This document shows, piece by piece, positions 10,901-20,600 of a DNA stretch of 64,000 nt. This stretch comes from Holothuria scabra (taxonomy: Eukaryota > Echinodermata > Holothuroidea > Aspidochirotida > Holothuriidae). The notes beneath the pieces were generated by a model. The model was given only the letters and a program-made list of their open reading frames with translations, did no database searches and was not told where the DNA came from. The translations under genes and the position numbers were made by a program. Where the stretch lies: NCBI GenBank assembly GCA_037179385.1, contig CM074194.1, positions 496,001 through 560,000 of the forward strand. Reading direction: 5' to 3'. Each line of letters begins with the position of its first letter. Positions within the stretch are counted from its first letter, which is position 1.

Positions 10901-13900
10901 CTTTGCAGTACTACTGTATTTAGTATTTATGTTGCACATTACACCATATAAAAAATTTAACTTGGAACTTATCAGATGGTAGGCCGATTTTAGACAACGA
11001 GAGGATTCTTCAAAAAAAAATTTCATTAATGGATAAAACCTTACAGGGCCACAGGCTAACACAATCTTTTCCATGTACATTACTTTATTCCAAAAATTTC
11101 ATCTGAGACACAATTTATGATCAGTCTTGCACACATAGAGGCCTCTAGCCCCAATCACTATGATCAGCCTTGCACACATAGAGGCCTCTAGCCCCAAATC
11201 ACTATGATCACTTTTGCACACATAGAGGCCTCTAGCCCCAATCACTATGATCAGTCTTGCACACATAGAGGCCTCTAGTCCCAAATCACTCCTTCCACCT
11301 TAGGACTGACTTGGCGGTTTTACAAAAAAATTCTGGATAACATAATGTAGTATAAAATTAGGTCCACAAAGTAAACAATGAAATTCGATTTGTAATACAT
11401 TTTATAAAATATTAAAGGATTGTGCCTTGGCTGTTTTCAGAAGTAAGTACAGTAATTAGAATGAAGTTATTTGTTTATTCTGAACATTGCTACATTACAA
11501 TCTTCTGATGGTTATGCTTCCTTCCTCATACATAATTGGTTAAGTATGATTTGATTATAAGGTTTTACACCTTACATATAGACAAATCTGATCAGCACTT
11601 GTTTTTAGTGACTGTAGGTACTGTAGTCATTAGTGGGGTCCATCAGCCTTAAATCATCTTCATTTATTGTCTACATGAATTTCAAACCCTCATATTCAGT
11701 GACATTGGGGGTTTGAAGATATTATGCAGTAAACAACCTTGATACAGGTAAGCAATGAAATTGAGAGTCTAAAGGTAATGGGTCTGAGTTATGTCTGACT
11801 AAAATCAGACCATCACTTGAATGTCTGGATTTGTCTATAACATTCTGCTTTAATCTAGTAGTGCTCATACCCCTCTTCCAGTTGTGGGGTACTGATTGTT
11901 GTTACTTCTTCATTGCTTATGTGAAGCATCACATACAACAGCAGTACTGTAGGTTCCATTTTTTAAAGTCAAAAAATTCAAAAATATATTTTAATGAACA
12001 TGAAAATTGAATTCTAACAGTCCACCTCCCTTCTTCAGAGGACATTCCTGAGCTGAGATATAAAATGTTGAAATTTATTCACTTAAAACAAATTGGTCTG
12101 TTGCACAAAAATTTGTGACTTTCTTGTTGTAAAACTCAAATAAACTGCTTTGTTTCCCTTTAAAATTAAAAATGTTTCTATGACCTTGAACATTTCCTAT
12201 TCATTTCCAGAGCATGTTGCACAGAGGGGCTGAATAAATTACATCACCCCATAAGAGTAAGTGTGCTATAACACCTTGGTACAAAGTGCAGTAATTTTCA
12301 GAAAAACAAAGAAATACAAAGATTGTTATTTGAGCAGTACAATAATGACATCACAAATTATTGTGCAATGTACTATTTTAAATTGAGTGAATAAACTTCA
12401 ACATTTTATATCTAAGCTCAGGAATGTCCTATGAAGATGGGAGTTGGACTGTTAGAATTTATTTTCATGCTACCATATATTTTTGAATTTCCTGACTTGA
12501 GGGGCACTTTAAGTCTTTGGTATGACCCTGCCTGGGAACCCAAACCCTGGACCTTCCCAGTAAGAGTTGGATGCTCTTCCAACTAGACTACACACTTGGT
12601 CAAAAGTTATTGGCCTTTTCATCTCTGTCTCATTCACAGCATCAGCTTGACAGAACTCCACTGAACTTAACTTTTCTGGTAGAGTTCCACAAACTATTTT
12701 ATAAATCTTTGCAATCCTTTATTTTTATGATTTACTGGGGCAAAAAGGATAGGACTCTCAAGTGGCTGCAGGAAGACAGTGGGGTAGGGAGGAGATTTGG
12801 CTCCCCCCAGAGATCTTCCCTTTTGCACAGTCATTTTCTTACTCAAACATACACTCCCGGCCAGAAAGCTCAAAAGAATCTCAGTTTCCTTGCCAATCAG
12901 GATTTCTTGGGAAATTTAGCTTTAATGAAGATATCTTGTAAATGCTTGCAAAATTTTGCTTTAAGACCTCTGATGACCTCAACTAATAATCTTGGGAATT
13001 CTTTAGAAATGCTGTTTTTTATTCCTCTGCATGGTGACCACTGATGATTATTTTTGGAATTTCTTGAGAAATTTTTCTCTCCAATGTCTGATGGCCACAG
13101 ATGAACAATCTTCCCATTTACTTCATACTACTTTTAATTTATACTGAATTCAAAATACACAAATACTGTATTGTGAATTTTTCAATGTCCAACGGAAGTA
13201 CTGTCAACTTAAGGCAAGGAACTGCACTTTAATTACCTCGGCTTACACTGGATGCCACAGTCTGATAGGGAGAAATATTGCTTTAAAATCATGGCAAATC
13301 AGTAATCTGTCTCTTGTATCCTTCTTGACATTTTCTTGAATGGGATTATGAAGTACACAAAAAAGGTATTTGTCATCTACTATGGTTACAGCTGGGCTGG
13401 GGAGTTTCCCACACTGTCACAGTATTTCCAGTTGTCATGGGAATGGAAGTACGGTAATATTAAATCCTTCAAAGCTTGAAAGTGAATGACAAAGTAACAT
13501 TCGGGTTGCACAGTATGTAAAAATCTGAACAAATAATTACATCTGGCTATTCTAGGAACTTGAAAAAATTTCTAATCCCATTGTCATAAAGTTAGACTTT
13601 TGCTTCAACAGGTCATTGGCATGTTATCCCTTCTTAAGTGTGGGGCTAAATGAATTCAATATTTCAGTTAAAAAGTCATTTTGAGTTTATGGCATACGCT
13701 TTTACAGCAAGTTTTTAACTGTACCAGAAATTGACAAACTGTACAGTATTCTTCGGCACCCTTGAAATGGCATCTCCCAGTCAGTGTAAGTATGAAGTAC
13801 TACATCCCAACATTCATAATTTTGAGACAACAAGTCTTTGAATGATTTTCTCTTCCATTTTTGTCAAAAAAAAATGAACTCTTACCCTAACAGGACACTT

Positions 13901-16900
13901 TTTAAAATTATGAACATCGCAGGATATTTTTAGGATGCAGGAGCTTTGCAAAGGGAAGAGGATGAGAGGGAAACAACTCAAACATTGGAATAACACCTGC
14001 TCAATCCAGGTAACTTGGTAGGTATGTATAATAATACAGAAAATTCTCTTGAATCAGAAAAAACTGTGTACCTATTGTAAAAAAGGTTTTCAAAAATTTT
14101 CAATTATGTGTAAGTACTGTAATTCAAAACAAAACATTCAAATATGAAATCCTCATGCTACTATTACTATGCAGGAACCAAATAAAAACAATGCTAGCTA
14201 CCTGGCAACCATAAGTTCCATCTTCACTGGATATATTCATTGTCATCATATCAATAGGATCGTCACAATCAACAAATTCTTCTTGTCTATGAATGACAAC
14301 AGCAAAAAATGTAAAACTATTAGTGTTACAGTATCTCTGTGGAGATAAAGGGTTGTCTCTGCATGGCGGGAATTATTTTGCTTTCAGGAATGCATTTTTT
14401 ATGTCTAGGCCTGCAAGACTCCTTCAACCATGAATGAGGGATCTTCTAAACAAGGGGGGATAGGCTACGTCTGTCAATTGTTCCCTCCTATTCAATTTTA
14501 TTCATGATTAGTCTATCCGAGCTATGGAGCAAGCATTCAGATTCGCTTGTATATATGGCTTCGGGTAAATTCCACCTGTTGAACCTGTCTAGAATGTGTT
14601 CTTTACTTACTGTAGAGAGCCATTCCTGTACACTGAGCTGTCTGAATCAGTTTGTTCTTGCATGTTCTTTCTGAATAATCCTGTCTGCCGCTGTTATCCC
14701 TGAACGTGTGTTTTTGTGTGTACTGTATGTGTAAGATGTGCTGGCCTCCTTGCTTGTGGAGATCTAAACAATTTGTAAGTGTTTTTCGATTTGTTTAATA
14801 TTTTGAGGGTTTAGTGATAATTTAGATGTGTTTGTTTACAGTAGGTATAACTTAATTTGTACTGATATAATATTGTTCAGAGAATATGCATGGATAGCTT
14901 TGTAAAGCCCATTAGTGGATCTTGTTACTTTATTACTCTTTTTTCCCTCTTTGTAGTTCACCAATTCCCCGAATGGAGTGCAAATAGATATTTTCCACTT
15001 CGAAAATTCTTTTGTTTTTCGTATCTTTCCTGGCAGCACATCACAATTAGCTCCTAACATCTTTTGAACTAAATTTCAAGAAGATATCTTCAGCAAATTA
15101 TCAGAAAGGTGACTTTGCACTATGTTTTCTACTGTATCATATAGTACTACGTATACAGTACTTTCTTCTTTTAAGACCTTTTGTTCTTTTAAGTTCCTTC
15201 CTTCTCCTCTCCCTTTCTTCTTTTGTCCAGTGTGGGGGATAAATCAGTCACACTGGATGTACACTTTGCATTGCGACAGGAAACAGTTAAAGGTAAAGAG
15301 CAGTCCCCCCAACCTTACTTCGGAGAAAGAGCTAAATAACTCAATTTTCATCTTATTTCTCTTAAAAGTACCTTTAATTACATTTTATGACTCAACTATT
15401 GCATATTCAAGGTAACCAAGCGTTATTTCTGGTAAATTTCACATCTGAAGAGAAAAAACATTGTCACATGACTCCCAACAGCCAATCATGAAACTTGACA
15501 GTCTACTACACTTCTTCAGTTTGGGATGACTGCTCCTGCCCTTTAACCTGCAGAAACTGGTCTAACCCAGTATAGTCATTGTACCGATGAGTAGGCACCT
15601 AACAGCTCTATCATTCCAAGATTTTTAAAGTATTTTCAAAGCATGTGCACGCTAGGGCTGTGAACGTTGAGCAAAATAACTAACGTTTAACCTCAAAAAT
15701 TTGCGATCGTTTAGTGATTAATCGCGATTACCTTATCACACAAAAGAATATTTCAGTATGCAGTGACTGATACTGAATGTAATGCAGAAATAATATATAG
15801 TTGTTACCTTGCATGGTAAAATCAAATTGTTCTGAAACTATATGAAGCCTAATAGGTCCAAATATGCCCAGAATGTTCCATTAAACTAAAACCATGGATC
15901 ATCAAAAGAGTATAAAAATGGAAAAAAACTCTCAAAAACAGGTTTTGCTATTAATCGCATGTAGCTTTGTACTAAACGTTTATTCCACATGTGATCATTT
16001 AGCGATTAATCGCTACATGTTCACAGCCCTAGTGCACGCTCAACAGGTTGGCACAGTGGATGGTTACCCCAACTCCATTCCACAAATATGTTTAAATTTG
16101 ACCACGACAGCCATTCTGTAAGTGGAGAGTACATCAGTATGTACACTATGCTGGGCCAAATATGTTTGGGGCATGGTTAAGAATTTTAGGCTGTAGTACG
16201 CAACAATTTCATGGCATTATTTTCCAGCTAGCCCCCCCCAACCCTCCCATGCTATTTTGACAACATGCTATACTTAGCCTACAGTAATTCATAACTAGTG
16301 ATTATTACAGTATCGGAAACCAAACTTTCCAGTATGGGCACAATGTAACAGCTTTGGTTGAGAAAATATAACCCACACAGGCAGGCTATTCCACTCATTA
16401 ACAACCATATGGGAGAAACTGAACTTCCTAAAGTCTAAAGAAAGGTTTACCAAGCAACTTAAGCCTACGGATCTGGATCTGGATAAATACTGCACAACAC
16501 TCCTGATGGACTCAAATGTGCAGGGTTGAGTGTGTGCATGTGGTTAGTCGTCCCGTCTGAGGATCCTTAGAGGCTCAATTCCCTCACCCCAAACAGTACC
16601 AATTCTCCTAACCTTCTTACTTAAGCCGCTACCACAATTATCTGAAATTCATCCTCATCCAGACACAGTCTCAGTTTGTTGCATCAGGGTGAGTATAAAA
16701 AGGCTCAATGTATATGATCAAAACACTCTCAGTACAGTTCATGCTGTGTAATACAAGCTTTGGCAGGATGCACCGTTTGAATTAGCTGTCAATCAAAGAG
16801 CTGAGCCAATGGAGAAATTTGGTACACCCCTACCAAAGCTTCTGTTAAGGGTGAGAGGATTGGTCCATTAAGGCCGCATTCTTAAATTTCTTGGTGTCCA

Positions 16901-17360
16901 AGAGATCTGTTATATTCTGGGGACAGTAAGTTCAGAAGGAAGTGATCTAGCCTACAAAACCCCTATTGGCCTTAACATTACAGCAAATCAGTCTATGGCA
17001 TTAATAAGTATAATTTAGCAAATACAGTAACAAGGGTAGTAAGTAGGGAGTAGCTAGGCCTCTAACGTTAGACCTAGTATTAGTAGGCAGTGTACATGTA
17101 GGTATAAGTTTACAGCAAGTATTGTGTATAGGCTAGGCCTATGCGCTAAGTTTTACAAATACAAGACGTGGACATGACACTTACAAATGTTCGCACTTAA
17201 CCAAAGGACCATAGGGGTTAAATTCAACACCACATATTTCTTCGTAACACTCTCCTTCGTCTATTTTCACAGCAATAACACCGTCATAGACAGCACATCT
17301 AACGAAAGAAAACAGCAAAGTGAATAATGTCACGACAGTAGTTTCCAACTTCGCCTCCAT
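7782..17360 (-). CDS. TM2D2: TM2 domain-containing protein 2 (four-exon gene)
   Basis: The coding exons join as 17360-17185, 14286-14202, 10555-10437 and 7989-7782 (588 nt, 195 aa). All introns are GT-AG and the phases match. An N-terminal hydrophobic stretch (about residues 8-24) looks like a signal peptide. A Cys-rich luminal region follows, with FVDCDDPID near residue 63 and LPGIECHG near 108. The C-terminal TM2 domain (about 128-195) has two membrane spans joined by a turn carrying DRF (149-151), and [10 protein letters not shown] in the second span. The protein ends DGGSWCP, close to the human TM2D2 C-terminus. TM2D2 (Drosophila amaretto) is linked to Notch signalling; its biochemical role is unclear. 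An in-frame TAA 12 nt upstream of the ATG fixes the start. The human protein is slightly longer (about 214 aa). The gene lies head-to-head with STX18. Confidence 0.95.
9475..9552. repeat. (TA)n microsatellite
   Basis: A long TATATA run with a few G/C interruptions in TM2D2 intron 3. Confidence 0.85.
9578..9892. mobile_element. TIR element with tRNA-like core
   Basis: The left end GAAAGTGTTGTAGTAATACA and its continuation are mirrored by an inverted copy near 9850-9885 (TGTATTACTACAACACTTTC). Between them 9707-9772 (minus) is tRNA-like: an A-box-like TAGTATCATAGTGG and a B-box-like GGTTCAGTCC. It reads as a non-autonomous element with a Pol III-like core, in TM2D2 intron 3. Confidence 0.65.
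10437..10555 (-). CDS. TM2D2: TM2D2 exon 3
   Basis: This 119-nt exon encodes residues 88-126, starting [12 protein letters not shown] and including [12 protein letters not shown] and VPCI. The acceptor is TGACAG and the donor AA|GTATGG (phase 2). The next exon's first base completes Lys127, giving CIKYDGHHF as in the family. Confidence 0.93.
11118..11289. repeat. 43-bp tandem repeat, four units
   Basis: Four units of about 43 bp share CTTGCACACATAGAGGCCTC followed by TAG(C/T)CCC and TCACTATGATCA. Minisatellite in TM2D2 intron 2. The open frames through it are artefacts of the repeat. Confidence 0.9.
11577..11839. mobile_element. MITE family E (TATAGACAAATC ends), copy 1
   Basis: The ends TATAGACAAATC and GGATTTGTCTATA are inverted repeats. 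The interior shares TTTTAGTGACTGTAGG and GTGGGGTCCATCAGCC with 38469-38660 and 30639-30847. A TA duplication is possible. Confidence 0.7.
11860..12600 (-). mobile_element. tRNA-derived SINE split by a foldback element
   Basis: The SINE body (TTCCAGTTGTGGGGTACTG .. GTAGGTTCCATTTTTTAAAG) stops near 11965 and resumes at about 12510 (CTTTGGTATGACCCTGCCTG, then a tRNA-like head to about 12590). Confidence 0.65.
11966..12510. mobile_element. long-TIR foldback element inside a SINE
   Basis: The arms are about 110 bp and imperfect. The left arm has AATTCAAAAATATAT, TTCTAACAGTCCA, GGACATTCCTGAGCT and ATATAAAATGTTGAA; the right arm carries the same words inverted. Flanking TTTAAAGTC and TTTAAGTC look like the duplicated target. 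Confidence 0.7.
12600..14200. other. TM2D2 intron 2, remainder
   Basis: A 157-codon open frame from 12571 starts inside the SINE and has no recognisable domain, so I do not call it. The rest shows no supported feature. Confidence 0.4.
14202..14286 (-). CDS. TM2D2: TM2D2 exon 2
   Basis: This 85-nt exon completes codon 59 and encodes residues 60-87, including [11 protein letters not shown], the most conserved part of the luminal region. The acceptor ends CATAG and the donor is CAG|GTAGCT (phase 0). Confidence 0.94.
14287..15285. other. TM2D2 intron 1, proximal part
   Basis: There is a minus-strand open frame of 74 codons at 15060-14836 that I do not recognise. The 14450-14760 block looks like a decayed repeat, but no class can be named. 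Confidence 0.35.
15287..15545. mobile_element. MITE family F (TTAAAGG ends), copy 1
   Basis: About 260 bp. It starts TTAAAGGTAAAGAGCAGTC and ends GACTGCTCCTGCCCTTTAA, inverted repeats with a TTAA at each tip. Internal landmarks are CATTTTATGACTCAA, TTGCATATTCAAGG and GACTCCCAACAGCCAATCAT. TTAA tips suggest piggyBac-type mobilisation (inference). Confidence 0.75.
15653..16031. mobile_element. hAT MITE with perfect 8-bp target duplication
   Basis: 379 bp with inverted ends TAGGGCTGTGAAC. It is flanked by GTGCACGC at 15645-15652 and 16032-16039, an exact 8-bp duplication as hAT transposases make. Subterminal GATTAATCGCG-type words repeat near both ends (about 15715 and 16000). TM2D2 intron 1. 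Non-coding. Confidence 0.9.
16530..16745 (-). repeat. dispersed repeat A, copy 2
   Basis: It is the reverse complement of the repeat at 30-200, in TM2D2 intron 1. AAATTCATCCTCATCCAGAC and CATCAGGGTGAGTATA are landmarks. Confidence 0.7.
17185..17360 (-). CDS. TM2D2: TM2D2 exon 1 (coding part)
   Basis: It encodes residues 1-58 plus two bases of codon 59. It holds the signal peptide and a short Cys-containing stretch ending [11 protein letters not shown]. The donor, read on the minus strand, is TT|GTAAGT (phase 2). Confidence 0.93.
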
Positions 17361-17533
17361 CTTGTTTGTTTACAATTCACAGTGCCATGTGATTTATCAG
17401 GTGAATGTACGTGTGCAGGTTGCGCGAAACGACGAAAGTTCCACATCACATCATTCGTTACACACGCAACACACCACCGTTAGCATGCAAGTTGTAACGA
17501 ATTAGCGTACTCAAGAGTCCAAACAATTGAAAT
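17361..17533. promoter_or_regulatory. shared divergent promoter of TM2D2 and STX18
   Basis: Only 173 bp separate the two start codons, so both 5' UTRs and both core promoters must lie here or in unseen upstream exons. There is no TATA box in the usual place. A TGCGCGAAAC word resembles an E2F-type site. CpG is richer here than in most of the window, as expected of a housekeeping bidirectional promoter. The promoter role is inferred from position. Confidence 0.7.
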
Positions 17534-17680
17534 ATGGCAGATATTACTCCTCTTTTCAAAGCTTCTATAAAAACCGTTAGGACAAGAAACAAGGCATTGG
17601 GGCTTGGGAAAGAAGGAGGAAAATCATCAATACTCTCACACAGGCAGAAATCCGATTTCGCTCAAAAAACGAAGGAGGTG
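17534..17680 (+). CDS. STX18: STX18 exon 1
   Basis: It encodes residues 1-49, [20 protein letters not shown] onward, the conserved syntaxin-18 N-terminus that binds the SM protein SLY1 (SCFD1) in other animals. The donor is GAGGTG|GTGAGT (phase 0). Translation read past this donor is intron. Confidence 0.95.
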
Positions 17681-20600
17681 GTGAGTAAAACTAACGTTAG
17701 GCCTAGGTCTAACGTTAGGGCCTATGGCACACCCCAATGTCGCATATGCCGTGTAACGTGCAGTGTTAGGCTTCAAAAACTGTCTTACGTAGCCGTAACT
17801 TAGGCCTAGGCCTACATCATGCTTACAGTTTTACGGCCCAGTTGCTAACCTATTCTTGGTTCAAGTGGAGCCAGCCACGGCCTTTTTTTCCAGTTGTGGC
17901 TCTCTGGCTTGTTTTCCCTACTCGCTTATGTGGACTGAGCATCACGCACAACATCAGCAGGTTCCATTTTTTAGAGTCCATTTTTACTTTAGGTTCCATT
18001 TTTACATCATGCTTATAAAGTTAAGCTGTGTTGTTTTGTTTTTATTTTTTCTTTGATCCTCTCATGTAGTAAGGGCTCTAAATACAGTAACTATGCAATG
18101 GGATCCACTTTTCAGGCCAGGCACAGTATGTGTCCGGGGTCCGCTAGTATCCGCCCTTGGTGGTAGTTTTTTTTACGTATAAGTAGTCTGTGTGTCATAT
18201 GTAGGTAGGCTTCTGCAGAATACATGTGTGAACAATTGTTCACAGCACTGAATACTGTATATACCTGTATGTAAGTACATCTTAGTATACCTAAAGTAAG
18301 TCTACAGTGAGAAAGGTTGCTTGGAAAGATGTCAACATGGCAGTATTTGTTGCACTGAATAGTTAAAGACATGGATGAAGTTTGAGGAGCAGTCCCCCAA
18401 CTTGGTTTGAAGAAAAAGCTAAATAACACAATTTTGGTCTTATATCTCATCAAAGTATCTTTCATTACATTTTATGACTACTTTACTATTGCATATTCAA
18501 GGTAAACCAAGCAGTTATTTCAAGTAAATTTCACATTTGAAGAGGAAAAACATTGTCACATGACTCCCAACATCCAATCATGAAACTGGACAGCATACTA
18601 TACTTCTTCAATTTGGGATGACTGCTCTTGCTCTTTAATTAAGGAAAAGTTGATGGAATCTTCATTTGACAAAAGTACCACTGATATCCATTACTTTCCG
18701 CCTCCCAAAAAATGGTTTTCTGCTAAAAATAAAAGGGGCTGAAAACACCGTTTTTGAGGGGTGGAAAAAAATGAGGGTGAAACCTAAAGGTAACCTATGT
18801 AACCTATGTACTAAACTTCTTCTCTCTCCTTTTCCATCTCGTGTTCTGTTTTGCATAATCATTAACTGGACTTTTTCTTCTTATTTTTCTTTGTTGTCAC
18901 TCTTTACAGTATGTTGTTGTTTAAAAGTAGCTTTGTACTGTATGGAAATAAACAGAGCAAATAAACAAACAAACAAATGCGTTCAGCCAAGACAAATAAC
19001 AGAACTAGTCAAGGGCCTTTGTAACTTTACAATAATATACTAGGTACCTTTAAAATTAAAAAATTCAACTCAAAACTCGAGTCAAAATGTGAGTTGTGCC
19101 TGTTGGCCAACTTAAAAAACGTTATCTGAAACTTGAACATGTAACACGAACTGCAAAAAAGTTGCCCAGAGGCTAACCTACAGTAAACTCAAACAGCATA
19201 AAAGTTAGTCTTCTACAGGGAGTAATTATAGATTACAGGGCCACTCTAAGATTGTTTTCTTCACATCCTGATTAGTGTACACTGTATGCTCAACAGAAGA
19301 TGTTAAAGGCTCAGAATTATGATGAAGTCCACAATCAATGATGTGGAGTCAATTTTTTTTGTAATTGTTTTCTATTTTTTCTAATCTAGTCCCTAAGTTC
19401 CTTTCCAAGCATGTTCTGAGTGCATGAGGGGATGCAGGAATGCCCAATGAAAGATAATGAAATGAGCATAATGTTACAGCACATAAGTTTAATTTGAGGA
19501 GTCATTGTTATCCATGCCTTAATATTCTGGAGTGAATGTCTGGATTCTTGGATGCAGAGTCAATTTCTTGCATTGTCACATCACATTGGTGCATCACAAT
19601 GCTTAGTGTTAAAGAGTGGCCCTGCATTGCATAACTGTACTGTCAAGACCTGTGAAGTCACAGCGCCAAAAGGCCAAGAGAGCCATCAGAGAGTGCACAG
19701 AAAAGTTAACATAAGAACTTAAGTAGCCAAGAAGGTAACAAGGGAGACACAACCAAGTGGTAACACACATCAGTGCACTACTTTTAGGTCTTTGGACCCC
19801 TGCTTACCCCTGCTTACCCCTGTGGAGGTTTCTCATCATCATCATGACTTTTTGTTTACCTGGCCTATTCCACCCATGTGTATCGGCTGTCAAGCTTGCA
19901 CTTACTGTAAAATGAAATATAACTTTAACTTTTTATAGCCAAATGTCTTGGGGGGGGAGGGGTTCAGTATGAGTCTACATGCTGTTAAGCTTGCACTAGT
20001 GTAAAGAGACATCAGGTTACTACTGTTTATGTGAAAATGAAAAGTTTGCACAGCCCCCCCCCTTCCTTGCCTTATGGGCCTGCAGTGGTATAACAAGTCA
20101 TAACTTGACACACTTTCAATTTAGAAACAGAATTGAGGGACTGTGTCAAAATATTTCACACACAGCAGACTTGTGTCTCTACAATACAGGTATGCCATGA
20201 ACAATGGCCATGCAACTACTGTATGTACAACAAAGTCTACTTATAGTACTGGTACTGTAGATGTTGTTAGTCAAAACGGAAGTGGGAGAATATAGCCAAG
20301 TAAGAAATCAAGCCACCGAAGAAACCAAGACAAGCCAACAAAGAAGACATCACATCTGCCCTGAAGAAGGGCCAGAGTTTTTAATCCTGGAGAATGGTTC
20401 AACATCGGACATTTTACCCCTGAAGAAGGGTTCAAAATGTACCATTGTGAATGGCCCAGACAGTCTCCAGGGGGACTTAGTGGTATTCCTGGCTTGTGTC
20501 TGTGGAGTCTTTGGTAATTTTTGGTGCCCTGGTGCTGTCCCCTCCCCTCCCTTGTTGGGTCCGGATGTGTTGCTGCTGGTTGGTAGCTCTGCGCTTTCTC

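Noticed and set aside
11099..11284. Repeat-protein-like frame ([10 protein letters not shown] units)
   Set aside because: A by-product of the 43-bp tandem repeat within an intron.
12571..13044. 157-codon plus-strand open frame in TM2D2 intron 2
   Set aside because: It starts inside a SINE, has no recognisable domain, and lies antisense in an intron of a well-supported gene.
15644..16040. Direct repeats of a CRISPR-like array
   Set aside because: The eukaryotic gene structure of the window and a single pair of flanking 8-mers show a transposon target duplication instead.
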